Part shown: positions 46,690 through 57,059 of the stretch, one piece after another | How positions within the stretch are numbered: the first letter of the stretch is position 1 | How the letters are laid out: each line of letters begins with the position of its first letter | Assembly: GCA_037447655.1 (NCBI GenBank) | Contig: JBBHKE010002597.1 | Location: 181,055-245,054, forward strand | Length of the DNA stretch: 64,000 bases | Origin: Zygnema cylindricum | Taxonomy: Eukaryota; Streptophyta; Zygnematophyceae; Zygnematales; Zygnemataceae | Direction: 5' to 3' | Notes under the pieces: model-generated | What the model was told of the DNA's origin: nothing | The model's database searches: none | The model's input: only the letters and a program-made list of their open reading frames with translations | Program-made: the position numbers and the translations under genes

Positions 46690-47395
46690 TATAAAGAATC
46701 CTACCAAACAGCTGTTCTTAAGTGCTCACCATTTCTTATACAAGCATCCAAACTTCACAAAACTCTATCAAAATATAGAGTAGCATAAACAGTGATAACT
46801 CCCAAAGTTTTTGTACAATTGACTCGACAACACTCAAGACATAATACTCAGAAGTTTCCCAAAAACTGTCTGCAGTTTTACTACTTGGAAGTCTGGATAC
46901 ATAATATGTTATGAGTCCTAAGTCTTATACTTGTGTTGAACTGGCAACACCAGTGTACTTGAGAGGTACATCAAACCACCAAACTACCACTAATCTTTCA
47001 AGCTACCATTGAGCAATCACTAAGCTACCACTGAGTTCCCACTAAGTTGACTAGAATCGTATCTATCGCAGTTGCTCTATCCTGTACAAAATCACATTAA
47101 GAATATCAGACGCTGCGTTGTCCGTACGGACCATATCAAATATAATCGTGGTAACGTTGTCCTGTCTGTGTTGCAGCTTCGTTGCTGCGTTGCTCTGCTG
47201 CGGCGCTGCTCTGTTGTATAGCAGCTTCTCTGTTGTATAGCAGCTGCTCTGGTGTATAGGAGCTGCTCTTCTTTATAGCAGCTGCGCTGCTCTGTTGTAT
47301 AGCAGCTGCGCTGCTCTGTTTGCATAGCAGCTGCGCTGCTTTGTTTGTAAAGCAGCTGCGCTGCTTTGAGACTGAAAGTTTTCCAAAAAGACAAC
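46690..47395 (-). mobile_element. 5' LTR of the minus-strand copia element
   Basis: Right end ...AAAAGACAACA (minus strand TGTTGTCTTTTTGG), left end near the gag leader. Positions ~47,190-47,360 contain repeats of GCAGCTGCGCTGCTCTG and TTGTATAGCAGCTG. The element inserted into a plus-strand copia copy whose RT resumes at 47,396. Confidence 0.65.
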
Positions 47396-50376
47396 ATGTC
47401 TACAGATCGCAACCAGCGCAACGAATGGGAAACGGGCCAACAACTGTCACAGCCTACAGATCGCAACCAGCGGAACAAGCGCAACGCAAGGGATCCAACA
47501 ATTTCAGCCTCAAAATTTCCGGGGGGGAAAAGATCTAGTAGCCGCCTACAAGCAAGTTCTCACTTCGCCTACTCGGCAGCCTCGAGGAGCATCTAACCAT
47601 CCGGGAAGCCTTCTCATCACCGGAGCGGAATCACTAGATCGAGGCGGCAAACGATGAAATGAAATCGATCTTGGAGGCTCAAACATGGGAGCTTGTGGAC
47701 CTCCCTCCGGATCGAAAAGCGATCGGCAGCAATTAGGTATTCAAGGTGAAGTTAAATATAGATAATACCATTGTACGATATAAGGCTAGACTTGTGGCAA
47801 AGGGATGTAATTAAAAGGAAAGAATTGATTTTGAAGAAACTTTCTTTCCGGTTGTAAGATTTCAGACAGTTAAGATTTTGCTATCTCTAGCTGCTATAAA
47901 AGATATGGAAATACATCAAATGGATGTAAAGACGTCCTTTTTGCATGGAGAACTAGAGGAGACCATTTACATTTAGCAGTCTAAAATGTATGTAGAATCA
48001 CGAAAAGATCACTTAGTATGCAAACTGCTAAAATCTTTGTACGGCCTAAAACAGGCCCGAAGGCAATGGAATTTGAAACTTGATGAATTCTTAACTAGAC
48101 TAGATTTATAAGGATATGCTCTGACCACTCTGTCTATGTTTTAAAAGGTGAGAATGGAATAGTGTATATAGCGGTGTATGTAGATGATCTACTATTAGTC
48201 AGCAAATCAATGACAGAAATTAACAAAATTAAAATTGTTTTAAACTCACGGTTTGAGATGAAAGAACTCGGTGAAGCAAAATACATTTTGGGCATCTTGG
48301 TAGAAAGAGATAGGAAAAATAGATTAACAAAACTAACTCAAAAGGAGGCTGTTGTGAACATGCTAGATGTATATGGAATGCGGGGGGCAAAAGGATGTGT
48401 AATACCAATGGAGTTTCGATATAAGTTAGAAGGGGAAGAAACAGAAACAGGTGTTATTGTCACCAAAACTTTTGAGTTAGGGGAGGATGATCCCATGACT
48501 CTGATACCTTATATATGAAACTCTGAGACCTCCATAACTCCTCAGAGTAGACAGCTTCCAAGAAGCCTCTAGGAAAATCCTGACCCCTTTGTGTTTCAGC
48601 AAAAATAACTGTCACCCTAGCAGACAAAAACCCTGACCACCTGCACCCCTGTGAAGGCAAGACTCCCCTGAGTCGGTAGCAAAAAGAATCTCTGAATTTG
48701 CTCCCCTGAGCAGTAAGTTATCCAAGAAGCCTCTAGGATAATCCTGACCCCTTTGTGTTTCAGCAAAAATAACTGCCACCTTGGCAGACAAAAACCCTAA
48801 CCACCTGTACCCTTGTGAAGGCAAGACTCCCTTGAGTCGGTAGCAAAAAGAATCTCTGAATTTGCTCCCCTGAGCAGTAAATTATGGAGGGTCAAAGTTG
48901 ACCTTTTGTACAGTAGCTCTCTGGGAGAGGGGGTCCTATCTTCTAATTTTTCTAAGTCCTATCTCTCTCACAGACTCTATCTACTGATGTACGGAACCAA
49001 TCAAAATTGAGTTCCATACGCAAAAGTACAGCTGCCGGTGTACTTTAGGTACGGACATTGTACGACATGGCCAAAATGTCGACACATGTCAAATCCGGAT
49101 TCGGTGCCATAATCTCCGGAGATTCCACAATCCAACGGAATTTCGCCACGCGTCATCCGATGTGGCGATGGCCACAAACTGCCGAAATCTTCCTCTGCGA
49201 TTTCGACGCTAATCCCGACCGTCCGATTAAATTCGGATTTAATCGTAGCCGTAATAAATACATGCGCGGTATTTGTTTCACTTACGAAACAAATGCGCGA
49301 TATTGATTTTTGTCCGTACCGTAATTCGTACATTATATACTACTGGATCTATGTATCCCGTAATCCATAACAGTTAAATGATTTATCGTACGTATACGTA
49401 TTTAAATAAATATCAAACTATATAGTACGTAACACTATTGCTAGACTTAACGGTTAAGGCTACCGGCTATTTCCTGTCTGCCGGCCAGTAGGTACAAGGA
49501 TCAAATCCTGCCGCCGGCACATACCTTTTAAATAAATAAACCCTAATATAAAATTCCCGTAAACCTCAAGATAGCCAAGGTAGCCATGGCTCTAGCTTCC
49601 TCTCCAATTTCTCAGTGACTGCGACAAGTTTGAGAGTTGGAGAGAGAAGTTAGAGATAGACTGCCTCGGCTTCTATATTTCTTTTCAGACCTAGAAAATA
49701 CTAATAAAAGCCATTAGTTTCTACAATATACAGATAGTGGGAAGTCTAATATATTTCATGAACTGTACCCGTCCGGACATCGCTGCAACCGTTGGGGTAC
49801 TGAGTAGAAATCTAGAGAATCCGCAGCAATCTGACCGTGATGCAGCAAAAAGAGTTTTAAGATACTTGTCAGGAACCAAAGACCTCAAACTCACACTAGG
49901 CGGAGAAGAAGTGAAGCTGCATACATGGAGTGATGCAAGTTATGGCGACATGCCAAGCCAAAAATCCACCACTGGATTCGTTCTGCAAATTGGGAACAGG
50001 ACTTGCTACTGGAGCAGCAAACTCTAGAAGGTCACGGCACAATCGACGATGGAGTCAGAATACATGGCAGCGAGCTCGGCCCTCGAAGAACTCTTATGGG
50101 TGAAATCCATGTTGCAAGAACTGGGATACATGCAGGTTGGTCCACAGATGATCTAGTGTGATAACCAAGTTGCCATTGCCATTGCTTCTAACCCAAGTCA
50201 CCACTTCAAAAGCAAGCACATGGATCTAAGATTACATTTTGGAAAAGAAAAGTGTTCTCTAGAGTGATTAAATTATGTTATTTGTCAGATGCTAAAATGG
50301 TTGCAGATATGCTCACTAAAGCTTTTCGTGCTCCTAAGTTGAAGTATTGTAGGGATGCAATGGGATTAAGTGAATA
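47396..50376 (+). pseudogene. Plus-strand copia pol remnant split by a solo LTR
   Basis: Linker and RT occupy 47,396-48,510 (TDRNQRNEW, EAQTWELVDLPPDRKAIG, MDVKTSFLHGE, VYVDDLLLVSKS, YILGILVERD). RNase H occupies 49,731-50,376 (GSLIYFMNCTRPDIAATVG, SDASYGDMPS, ADMLTKAFRAPKL). A 1,210-bp solo LTR (48,516-49,725) sits between them. Several stops (for example GSN* in the linker) show it is dead. Its 5' part is lost where the minus-strand element inserted. Confidence 0.9.
48516..49725. mobile_element. Solo LTR with perfect ATATA target duplication
   Basis: TGAAACTCTG...GTTTCTACA, 1,210 bp, flanked by ATATA (48,511-48,515 and 49,726-49,730) inside the RT/RNase H junction of a copia copy. A 164-bp segment is tandemly doubled (48,557-48,884). 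The LTR at 59,850-60,903 is the same family attached to a coding element. It contains a tRNA-like segment (~49,445-49,525) and the block CTCAGTGACTGCGACAAG (from ~49,611). Confidence 0.92.
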
Positions 50377-50539
50377 GCAGAGTTGTTGCACTGCTATACT
50401 GCCATGCTGCGCTAGTCGAACAACGGGGACGTAGTGGGACTAGGTGACTTGCTAAAATTACTACGTTGTTATGCTGCGATGTTGCGCTAGTTCGACATCG
50501 TAGCTGCGTTTGCATAATAAGTCTAAAGCTTTAGGGAAG

Positions 50540-50758
50540 TGTTGGTTTTTGAAAGCTTAAGTCTCAACAAATTTATAGGACGATGGGAAAATAGATCTGT
50601 AGGGACACGCGTCGTCACTTGAAGCATAGTGAAAGTTTTAATGGTATCAACACCAGCATTGGAACAACGCAGCTGCCACGCAAATGAAACAAGCGCAGCT
50701 GCGGTTATTTTTGATATGGTTGGTACGAACGAACGCAGCTTGCGACGCAACGGGACAC
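50540..50758 (+). mobile_element. Truncated 3' LTR of the split plus-strand copia copy
   Basis: After the purine tract AAAGCTTTAGGGAAG comes TGTTGGTTTTTGAAAGC, matching the LTR at 37,757. It stops near 50,758 at the edge of a minus-strand gag fragment. Confidence 0.7.
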
Positions 50759-50869
50759 TTGCTACCGGAGCCGATCTAGTAGCGATCGGTGTGAGTTCTC
50801 CTTCCCCTTCTCCTTCCCTATGTCCTACACGATGCTTTCTCTTATATCGTGGACCACTTTTGCTCTGCA

Positions 50870-51055
50870 GATCCTCCTATGAATGGAGATCCTCCAAACC
50901 CGAGTGGAACTCCTAATATTGCAGTTGGTCGACGCACACGACCACTGACAATGCCCTATAGCCGTTTTTCAAAAAATGCACCCCTCATTATGGTTTCTCA
51001 ATATATGAACCTTGTTGCATTGAAAATGGGCACCGTAGAGGGTTGGCCGATAACG
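50870..51055 (-). pseudogene. Copia gag head fragment
   Basis: Minus-strand counterpart of the gag head at 32,945, next to its own LTR at 51,056. Only the first codons and leader remain. Confidence 0.65.
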
Positions 51056-52127
51056 TGTAATTTTGTGATCTCCATTGGTACTCAGAATGTCTAGCTTATA
51101 TGAAGCCTCTAGGATAGTTTTTGCACTTTTGACTTTCGAAATAAATATGTGCAACCCTGGCCTACAAAAATTCTACACCTTTTTGTAGTTTGGTCTACGT
51201 TGAGTCCGCAGCAAAAAGAATCATTCAAATTGCTCCCTTGATCATTAAGCTATGGCTATTAAAAGACACCGAATTAATACAAATAACCTTTAGGAGAGAG
51301 GGCTTTCAAAAACGTCCAAGTCCTAAAAACCTACTCATACCCCCTCTAGACTAATCAAATTATCACACACTACATAATGTACATACAAAGTACGATAACC
51401 ACCGTACTTTATGTACGAAATTATGCAGCACCACTCTCGGTCTGCCTCTTAGCGAATAAGTGGTTGTTGTTCTGTCCATTTCTTCTCCAAAATCCTATAG
51501 GATGATGCCACATGTCAAATTTCCTCCACTTTGGGGAAGTGCTGCCAAAAAGTCTTTCCGGCATGCCGTCACTCACGCTTGCCGTCCGTTCGTAATTCGG
51601 CGATCAATGTTGGTCGTTCGATCCTGACAACGCGCTGAATAATCTTCGTTGACCGTTGAAATTCTATGTCACTTCAGAAATTTGGCTCCTATGCGAGCCG
51701 TTGATTGTGAACGACATTTGATTTTGTCTATTGAAATTAAATGTCGTTTCGTTCATTTCGTGCGATACATTATTTCGTGCGGTGATGTATGTTTTTATGT
51801 TCATTTCATTGTGTAAGATACTAAATGAAATGTGTCGCCGCATCATTATTTAGACATTTAACAAACACAATACATATATTGATTCATCAAGACCTACCGG
51901 ATAAGGCGGACGACTATTCTGTATGGTTGTCATCTGGGAGGTCACAAGATCAAATCCTGTTCTTGACAACCTATCTTTTGCAGGAGCTGTGTCTTTTGCC
52001 TGTCTTCTCATCTGCCTGAGGGCAGCCATCGCTGCATGGAGTTCTCAATGACTACAACAATTATAAAAACTATAAAATGACCATAGACTGGCTAAAGAGA
52101 TAGGTTATGAAATACCATTTATCAACA
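51056..52127 (-). mobile_element. 5' LTR of minus-strand copia fragment
   Basis: TGTAATTTTG...TTATCAACA, 1,072 bp, colinear with the LTR at 9,527-10,602. It holds a tRNA-like segment (about 51,890-51,965) and CTCAATGACTACAACAA (from ~52,044), antisense to the element. Confidence 0.75.
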
Positions 52128-52224
52128 TATACACCATGAGAAATAATAAATGTGAACATAACCAAAAAAAAAAAAAATACTCCCCTAGAGTGAGATGGAC
52201 CCAATAATCCCCCCCCCTAGCTCT

Positions 52225-54175
52225 TTAGCTTGTAGAGGAGCTGGCCAATACCGCTGGAAGCTCACGGCAGCCATGGTAGAACCAGCGTCCAGCCGACACG
52301 GCCGTCAATGGAGGAACGTGGCACACTATGTGGAACCCCCGATTGCAATGATTGCATAGGACCATTGTAGTCTCGCCATCTGCCCGCGGGCAGAGGGTAC
52401 ATTTGGTCGTCTCCGTGATTGGCATCTTCAAGGGATCCATATCTTGCGACAAATGTGATAAGTAACACAGGGCACTGCTCTTAGAATGCTCTCGAATCAT
52501 CTTGGTATCCGCACCTAGCAAACTAAGTGTCCCGTTAGTATCCATTTCCACCACGTAGAGATTGTGTGGTGAAACGTCGCTGTCCAAAGTGTCAAACAAT
52601 TGTCATCGAAAGTACACGTAATCCCCAACCCCCTATGACTTTTGTTGAGGATTATAACTACCACTACGCATAGAAGCAAACCTTAAGGTATCACGATGTT
52701 GCGCAATATGCAAACTTTCAAACACCATGGGCATCTTCTTAGCAAACAATAACTCTTACTGGTGAGTTCTTCCAAGAAATGGCATAAAACATTAGCGACA
52801 AAGGTAAACTGGTCGCTTTCTGAATATTTCCACCGAGCAAGGGAGCTCGACCAAACCGGATGTAATACGGGCTGAAATTAGCCAAGCTAGCATGTACAGA
52901 CATCCGGTATCCCATGGTGGTGTGATATGCTTCACTAGGCAATGCTTCCACAAGGCCTGCTTGAAAGTCTGGACAGCCCTCTCTGCCAAGTTGTTGGCAT
53001 ATCGGTGATCACGGTTGGTCCTGTGATAGTCAATGAGGGCCTCAACCAACATATCTTGGAATTCCCCCCAAGAATTCGTACCTTGGTTGGTGAGGACCGC
53101 GGCGAGAGCAGTGTATCTCAGTAAATCATGCACTGTGAAGGCAACAGTGGTTAGCTTCAGTGTCTTATGTGGGAGAGCTAAAAATTCTACCCACTTCTTG
53201 AAATTTTGGATCATTATCATTATATTCTGTTTCCCCCTTTGAGAGAGAGGCAACGGTCCGGCAAGATCCATGGACCAACGACAAACAAATCCCCTATTAG
53301 GCAGCGACTGAAGAGTCACCTGCCGGTTAGAAAATGAGGTGCGTAGCCGGTCACATGTGGCGCATTTGTAGAGAACGGCCGCCACATCGGCTTGCATCCC
53401 TGACCACCAATATCGTGTCTGTACGAGGCTTAATTTACGCTTCGTCTCGTAATGTCCGAGCTCGGTGTGTATCTCTTCAATTAGGGACAAGCGCTCGGTT
53501 GGTCGAGAGATATGTAGATGACTGCAGTCCGCCAACAACCAAACTAAAGATTCGCCAAGCCATAGATAATTATTGGCTCGTTTTTTGACTCGGTTTTCCT
53601 CCTTGGCTGTAGTACCAGGCCGAAAGGTTTGAGATGAGAGGAAGAGGATTAATGGGCCGTCACGCCACGGGTCTGTTGCCGGCGGAGAATTAGGAACAAA
53701 AGAAAAATAGTAAGTAAGATAGGCACCAGCTAACATAGCCGGAACCTCATCATCACCAAAATCGTGTTGAATACCGTTATAGGTGGTTCGAGGTAGTGGA
53801 TTTCGGGAAGTTCTATTTGCGTTCAAACTTAGCAAACCGGGCCGATGAATGATCTCAACGTCATACTCTTGAAAATTAAAGCCCAGTGGGCAAGCTTTCC
53901 CAAAAGCTTATCGTTTGTCATCAACCAATGGAGGGGTTGATGATTAGTTAGGAGTGTGAATGGTTTGCAGTAAAGATAATGACAAAAATGGACAATACCC
54001 CATACCACAACAAGGCATTAACCCTTCTTACTAATGTAATTAGATTCTGTGCGACTATTACTCTGTTTGGCGTATGCCACTGCATATTCCTCTCCGCTCA
54101 ACTCTCTTTGCGTTAAGATAACCGCGAAACCTAGCTTACGAAATCAGTTTGTAAGCAAAAAAGGAGATTATGGTT
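52225..54175 (-). pseudogene. Ty3-type pol remnant: RNase H, integrase and a terminal PHD finger
   Basis: Minus-strand order: RNase H (54,160-53,836; EEYAVAYAKQSN, KPFTLLTNHQPLHWLM), then integrase (53,835-52,792). Integrase has an HHCC zinc finger (HTELGHYETKRKL ... CATC) and a core with the first Asp (WSMDLAGPLP), Asn replacing the second Asp (TNQGTNSWGEF) and the Glu helix (AERAVQTFKQAL). A stop ends the frame, and the C-terminal part follows at 52,599-52,225. That part carries a PHD finger: CTLC, CNHC, FHIVC, then WFYHGC, where one Cys of the last pair has become Tyr. A PHD finger at this place may bind histone tails for target choice, like the chromodomain of chromoviruses; this is inference. 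RT, protease, gag and LTRs are not seen. Confidence 0.85.
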
Positions 54176-54979
54176 TGGAGGTCTGAGGATGGGAGCACTA
54201 GAGAGAGCGGATTTCAATTTCTAGAAGGCTCTAATTTCGGCTAGACACAAAACAAAAGACACTTCTCTCTTTAGAAGGCCATTAAGAGGAGAGGCGAATG
54301 TACTGAAATAAGTACAAATCGGCGTTAATTAGCTAGTCCGAGGACTGCCCACAAACTAGTGAGATTGCTAGGGGCTGAAAGTTTGGTAATGGCCTCTACC
54401 TTGTCTTCCAAGGGAGTGATGCCCTTAGATGAAATAAAATGCCCAGAGAGTGTAGAAATTAATAGTTTTTTTAATTATTTTTTAGGTCAAAACTTGTAAA
54501 GATAAAATGTAGAAAAGAAGCAGAGGCAATTTGCCTCTAACTCCTCTCTTCAATCACCACACTTGTCGCAGTCAATGAAGGTTAGAGAAGGAGCTAGAGC
54601 CATGGCTACCTATGCTGTCCAGAGTGACAGGAAGTAGTTTTAGGTAGGTATACCAAAATGGACTGTGCTGCGATATATAGAGTTTGATAAGTATTTAAAC
54701 TCGTACACGTAGAGAAATTCATTTAACAAAAAAAAAAGATTTTTAGCGCATGAACACAGTTAAGCATAGTAAGATTGGCGGTACCGCACAAAACAAATAC
54801 CGCACATTTGTTTCGACGTCTAAAATTAAAAGTCGGTTTGGATCAACGGCCACGATAGGAGCCGAGATCACAGAATACGCATTTTGGTGGTTTTCGATCA
54901 CAGTCGCGCCAGCTGACAAGTGGCATCTATTGATTTCCTAGAAATCCGGGATTCGGTATGTCCCATACTAGGGAAAAGT

Positions 54980-55051
54980 GAGCCGGCCAGGGCTCGAACC
55001 TGAGACCTTTGACTTGAGCTGTCAGCGCACTAACCATTGTGCCACCAACTC
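54980..55051 (-). other. tRNA-like cloverleaf in TRIM LTR (left)
   Basis: Acceptor arms GAGTTGG/CCGGCTC pair fully with two G-U. D stem GCAC/GTGC, T arm TCAGG-TTCGAGC-CCTGG. One pair of the anticodon stem is lost (GTCAA). A-box-like TGGCACAATGG and B-box GGTTCGAGCCC are present. Confidence 0.8.
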
Positions 55052-55265
55052 GATGTAGAGCCTGGCGGGTCCTTACCTATTTCTTTTAGGCGGGTTCAAA
55101 TGTGACGTATCATATTCTACCCCACATTGAACCGGCATTCACGTGCCAATCCAACACCCCTCCTCACGGGAAGGCCGGTCACACCATCCGCAATCTCGCT
55201 GGCTCCGATACCATGTTGATTTCCTAGAAATCCGGGATTCGGTATGTCCCATACTAGGGAAAAGT

Positions 55266-55337
55266 GAGCCGGCCAAGGCTCGAACCTGGGACCTCTGACT
55301 TGAGCTGTCAGCGCACTAACCACTGTGCCACCAGCTC
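55266..55337 (-). other. tRNA-like cloverleaf in TRIM LTR (right)
   Basis: Exactly 72 nt with every stem intact: acceptor GAGCTGG/CCGGCTC, D stem GCAC/GTGC around AGTGGTTA, anticodon stem CTGAC/GTCAG, variable loop AGGTC, T stem CCAGG/CTTGG around TTCGAGC. The anticodon position reads CTC, but base 33 is G instead of the universal T and no CCA is encoded, so it is unlikely to be a working tRNA. The A and B boxes could drive RNA polymerase III. Confidence 0.85.
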
Positions 55338-55455
55338 GATGTAGAGCCTGGCGGGTCCGTACCTATTTCTTTTAGGCGGGTTCAAGTGTGACGTATCACA
55401 TTCTACCCCGTATTAAACCGGCATTCATGTGCCAATCGAACAACATCATCTCATT

Positions 55456-56528
55456 GGCTTGCCGCATCTCCAAAGAGTAGGAGAACAAATATGGAAATGG
55501 GAGGTGTCAAAGTTTTGGCCATGATGTACGATGGTCGTACAGAAAGTACTTTGGCGTCTGTACCTTTCTGTACGATACAGTCTTCTAATTGGTTTTGTAG
55601 TCTAGTAGTAGAGGGTTTAGAGAGGGGTTTAAAATTTTGAAAAATATAAGGTATGCACCTCTCTCCAAGAGTGCTTCTGTACAAAAGGTCAACTTTGACC
55701 CTTTCATAACTTACTGCTCAAGGGAGCAAATAAAGCCATTCTTTTTGCTATCGACTCAAGAGAGTCTTTTCTTCACAGAGGTGAAGCTGGTTAGAATTTA
55801 TGTTTGCCATGGTGGCAGCTATTATTGTTAAAACCCAAAGGGGTCAATGTTATCCTAGGGGCTTCGGGTGAGCTGCCCACTTTGAGGACCTATGGAGGTT
55901 TCATAGTTGCACGTTATATGCCCACCATCTAGGGTGCCCATATTTAATGGAACTAGCTTTATACAGTGGGAGAGTATGATGACAAAATCTCTATGTGAGA
56001 AAGATTTTGGGGAATAGTGAATGGACGGGTGAGGCATCCATCCGGTCTAGGCATCCCTCCAAAGTTTCGAGGAAGGAGATTTACCAGAGATGCATATCCA
56101 TCTCCAACGGAGGAGACAAAGGAAGGGGAAGCGATGGACAAGGGAATGGAGAAGGAGACGATCACAACTATAGTAACTGGTTCAGCATTAGTGTCACCTA
56201 TTTCGAGGAGCGAGGAGAATGGTATTGATACCCGGGACTATAAGGTAATATAGCGGCAAAGCACTTCATCCTCCACCATCTAACTCAAGGAGTTGCATCT
56301 CCTCATTCATCTCCTCATTTCCTAGTAGAAAGGGCGTTCAATCTATGGGTGGCTCTCATATAGATGTACCAAAGCGGTACGATTTTGCCACAGCAGTTGG
56401 CTGATAAAAAAATAAATGCATATATATAAAAAAGGGGAAAGATGTTAGATTTTTATAATGAGCTCCCAACAATTTTCATGGAGCTAGAGAGAGTTAGAAA
56501 AGAAAAAAATGAAAAAGAAAACGTTAAC
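55456..56528 (+). pseudogene. Copia LTR part plus gag head, plus strand
   Basis: 55,456-55,905 resembles the LTR right part at 32,460-32,850. From about 56,010 the gag head follows (NGRVRHPSGLGIPPKF) and then LDFYNELPTIFMELERVRKEK, with several stops. At 56,529 it is cut by the LTR of the next element. Confidence 0.7.
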
Positions 56529-57024
56529 TGTTCCGGGATCTCGGCGATTGTGCGGGCCGTCAGATCAAAGTCGGCTTTAAACGACAGCCGTTCAAAAACA
56601 AATGTCCGGTACATTTGTTTCGTGTGCACTAAAACTCCAACTAGTTTCTATGTATTCTATTTGCAATTCCGTTAATAGGATTAGTCGCATATCTATTGTT
56701 TAAATAGCTATCAAACCCTATGCATCCTAACGGACTAGTACGACAGACTGGTAAGGGTTAACGGCTACGCCTCGCCCTAAAGGTCGGAGGTTCGAGTCCT
56801 GTCGGACTTAACCTTTTTGGTTGAGAGTGACTTAGGTCACTCTTAAGCCCTGCCTATGGAGCTAAGGAAGCCATGGCTCCACTGCCCTCTCTATCCTTCA
56901 GTGACTACAACAAGTATGGGGGCTAGAGAGAGAAGGTGGAGGCAGGATGACTGTGCTTTCTTTTTTTCTTTTTATTTTAATTAATACCTAGAAAATGCCT
57001 CCCCTAAATTTGGTGATTTCAACA
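56529..57024 (-). mobile_element. 3' LTR (short or truncated) of minus-strand copia element
   Basis: TGTTCCGGGATC...GATTTCAACA, 496 bp, followed by a minus-strand purine tract (AAAATAAAAGGAG) and RNase H. It contains a tRNA-like segment (56,740-56,815) with a perfect B-box GGTTCGAGTCC, and TTCAGTGACTACAACAAG (from 56,897). Confidence 0.65.
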
Positions 57025-57059
57025 CTCCTTTTATTTTCTAGTTTAACTTTAACTTCTCT

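Larger units (their letters stand above)
54928..55442 (-). mobile_element. TRIM retrotransposon with tRNA cloverleaf in its LTRs
   Basis: Two 229-bp LTRs (54,928-55,156 and 55,214-55,442) flank only 57 bp. On the minus strand the interior starts right after the LTR with TGGTATCGGAGCC, a primer-binding site close to initiator Met-tRNA, and ends with the purine tract GTGAGGAGGGG. Flanks GCATC and ACATC fit a 5-bp target duplication with one change. The right LTR ends TGTTG...AACA; the left one has TATTG. No coding capacity, so it relies on another element's proteins. Each LTR contains a 72-nt tRNA-like cloverleaf in sense orientation. Confidence 0.9.

Noticed and set aside
55266-55337. A functional nuclear tRNA gene
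   Set aside because: The cloverleaf is perfect, but base 33 is G not T, it lies in a repeated LTR, and its copy in the left LTR has drifted; better read as a tRNA-derived promoter module.
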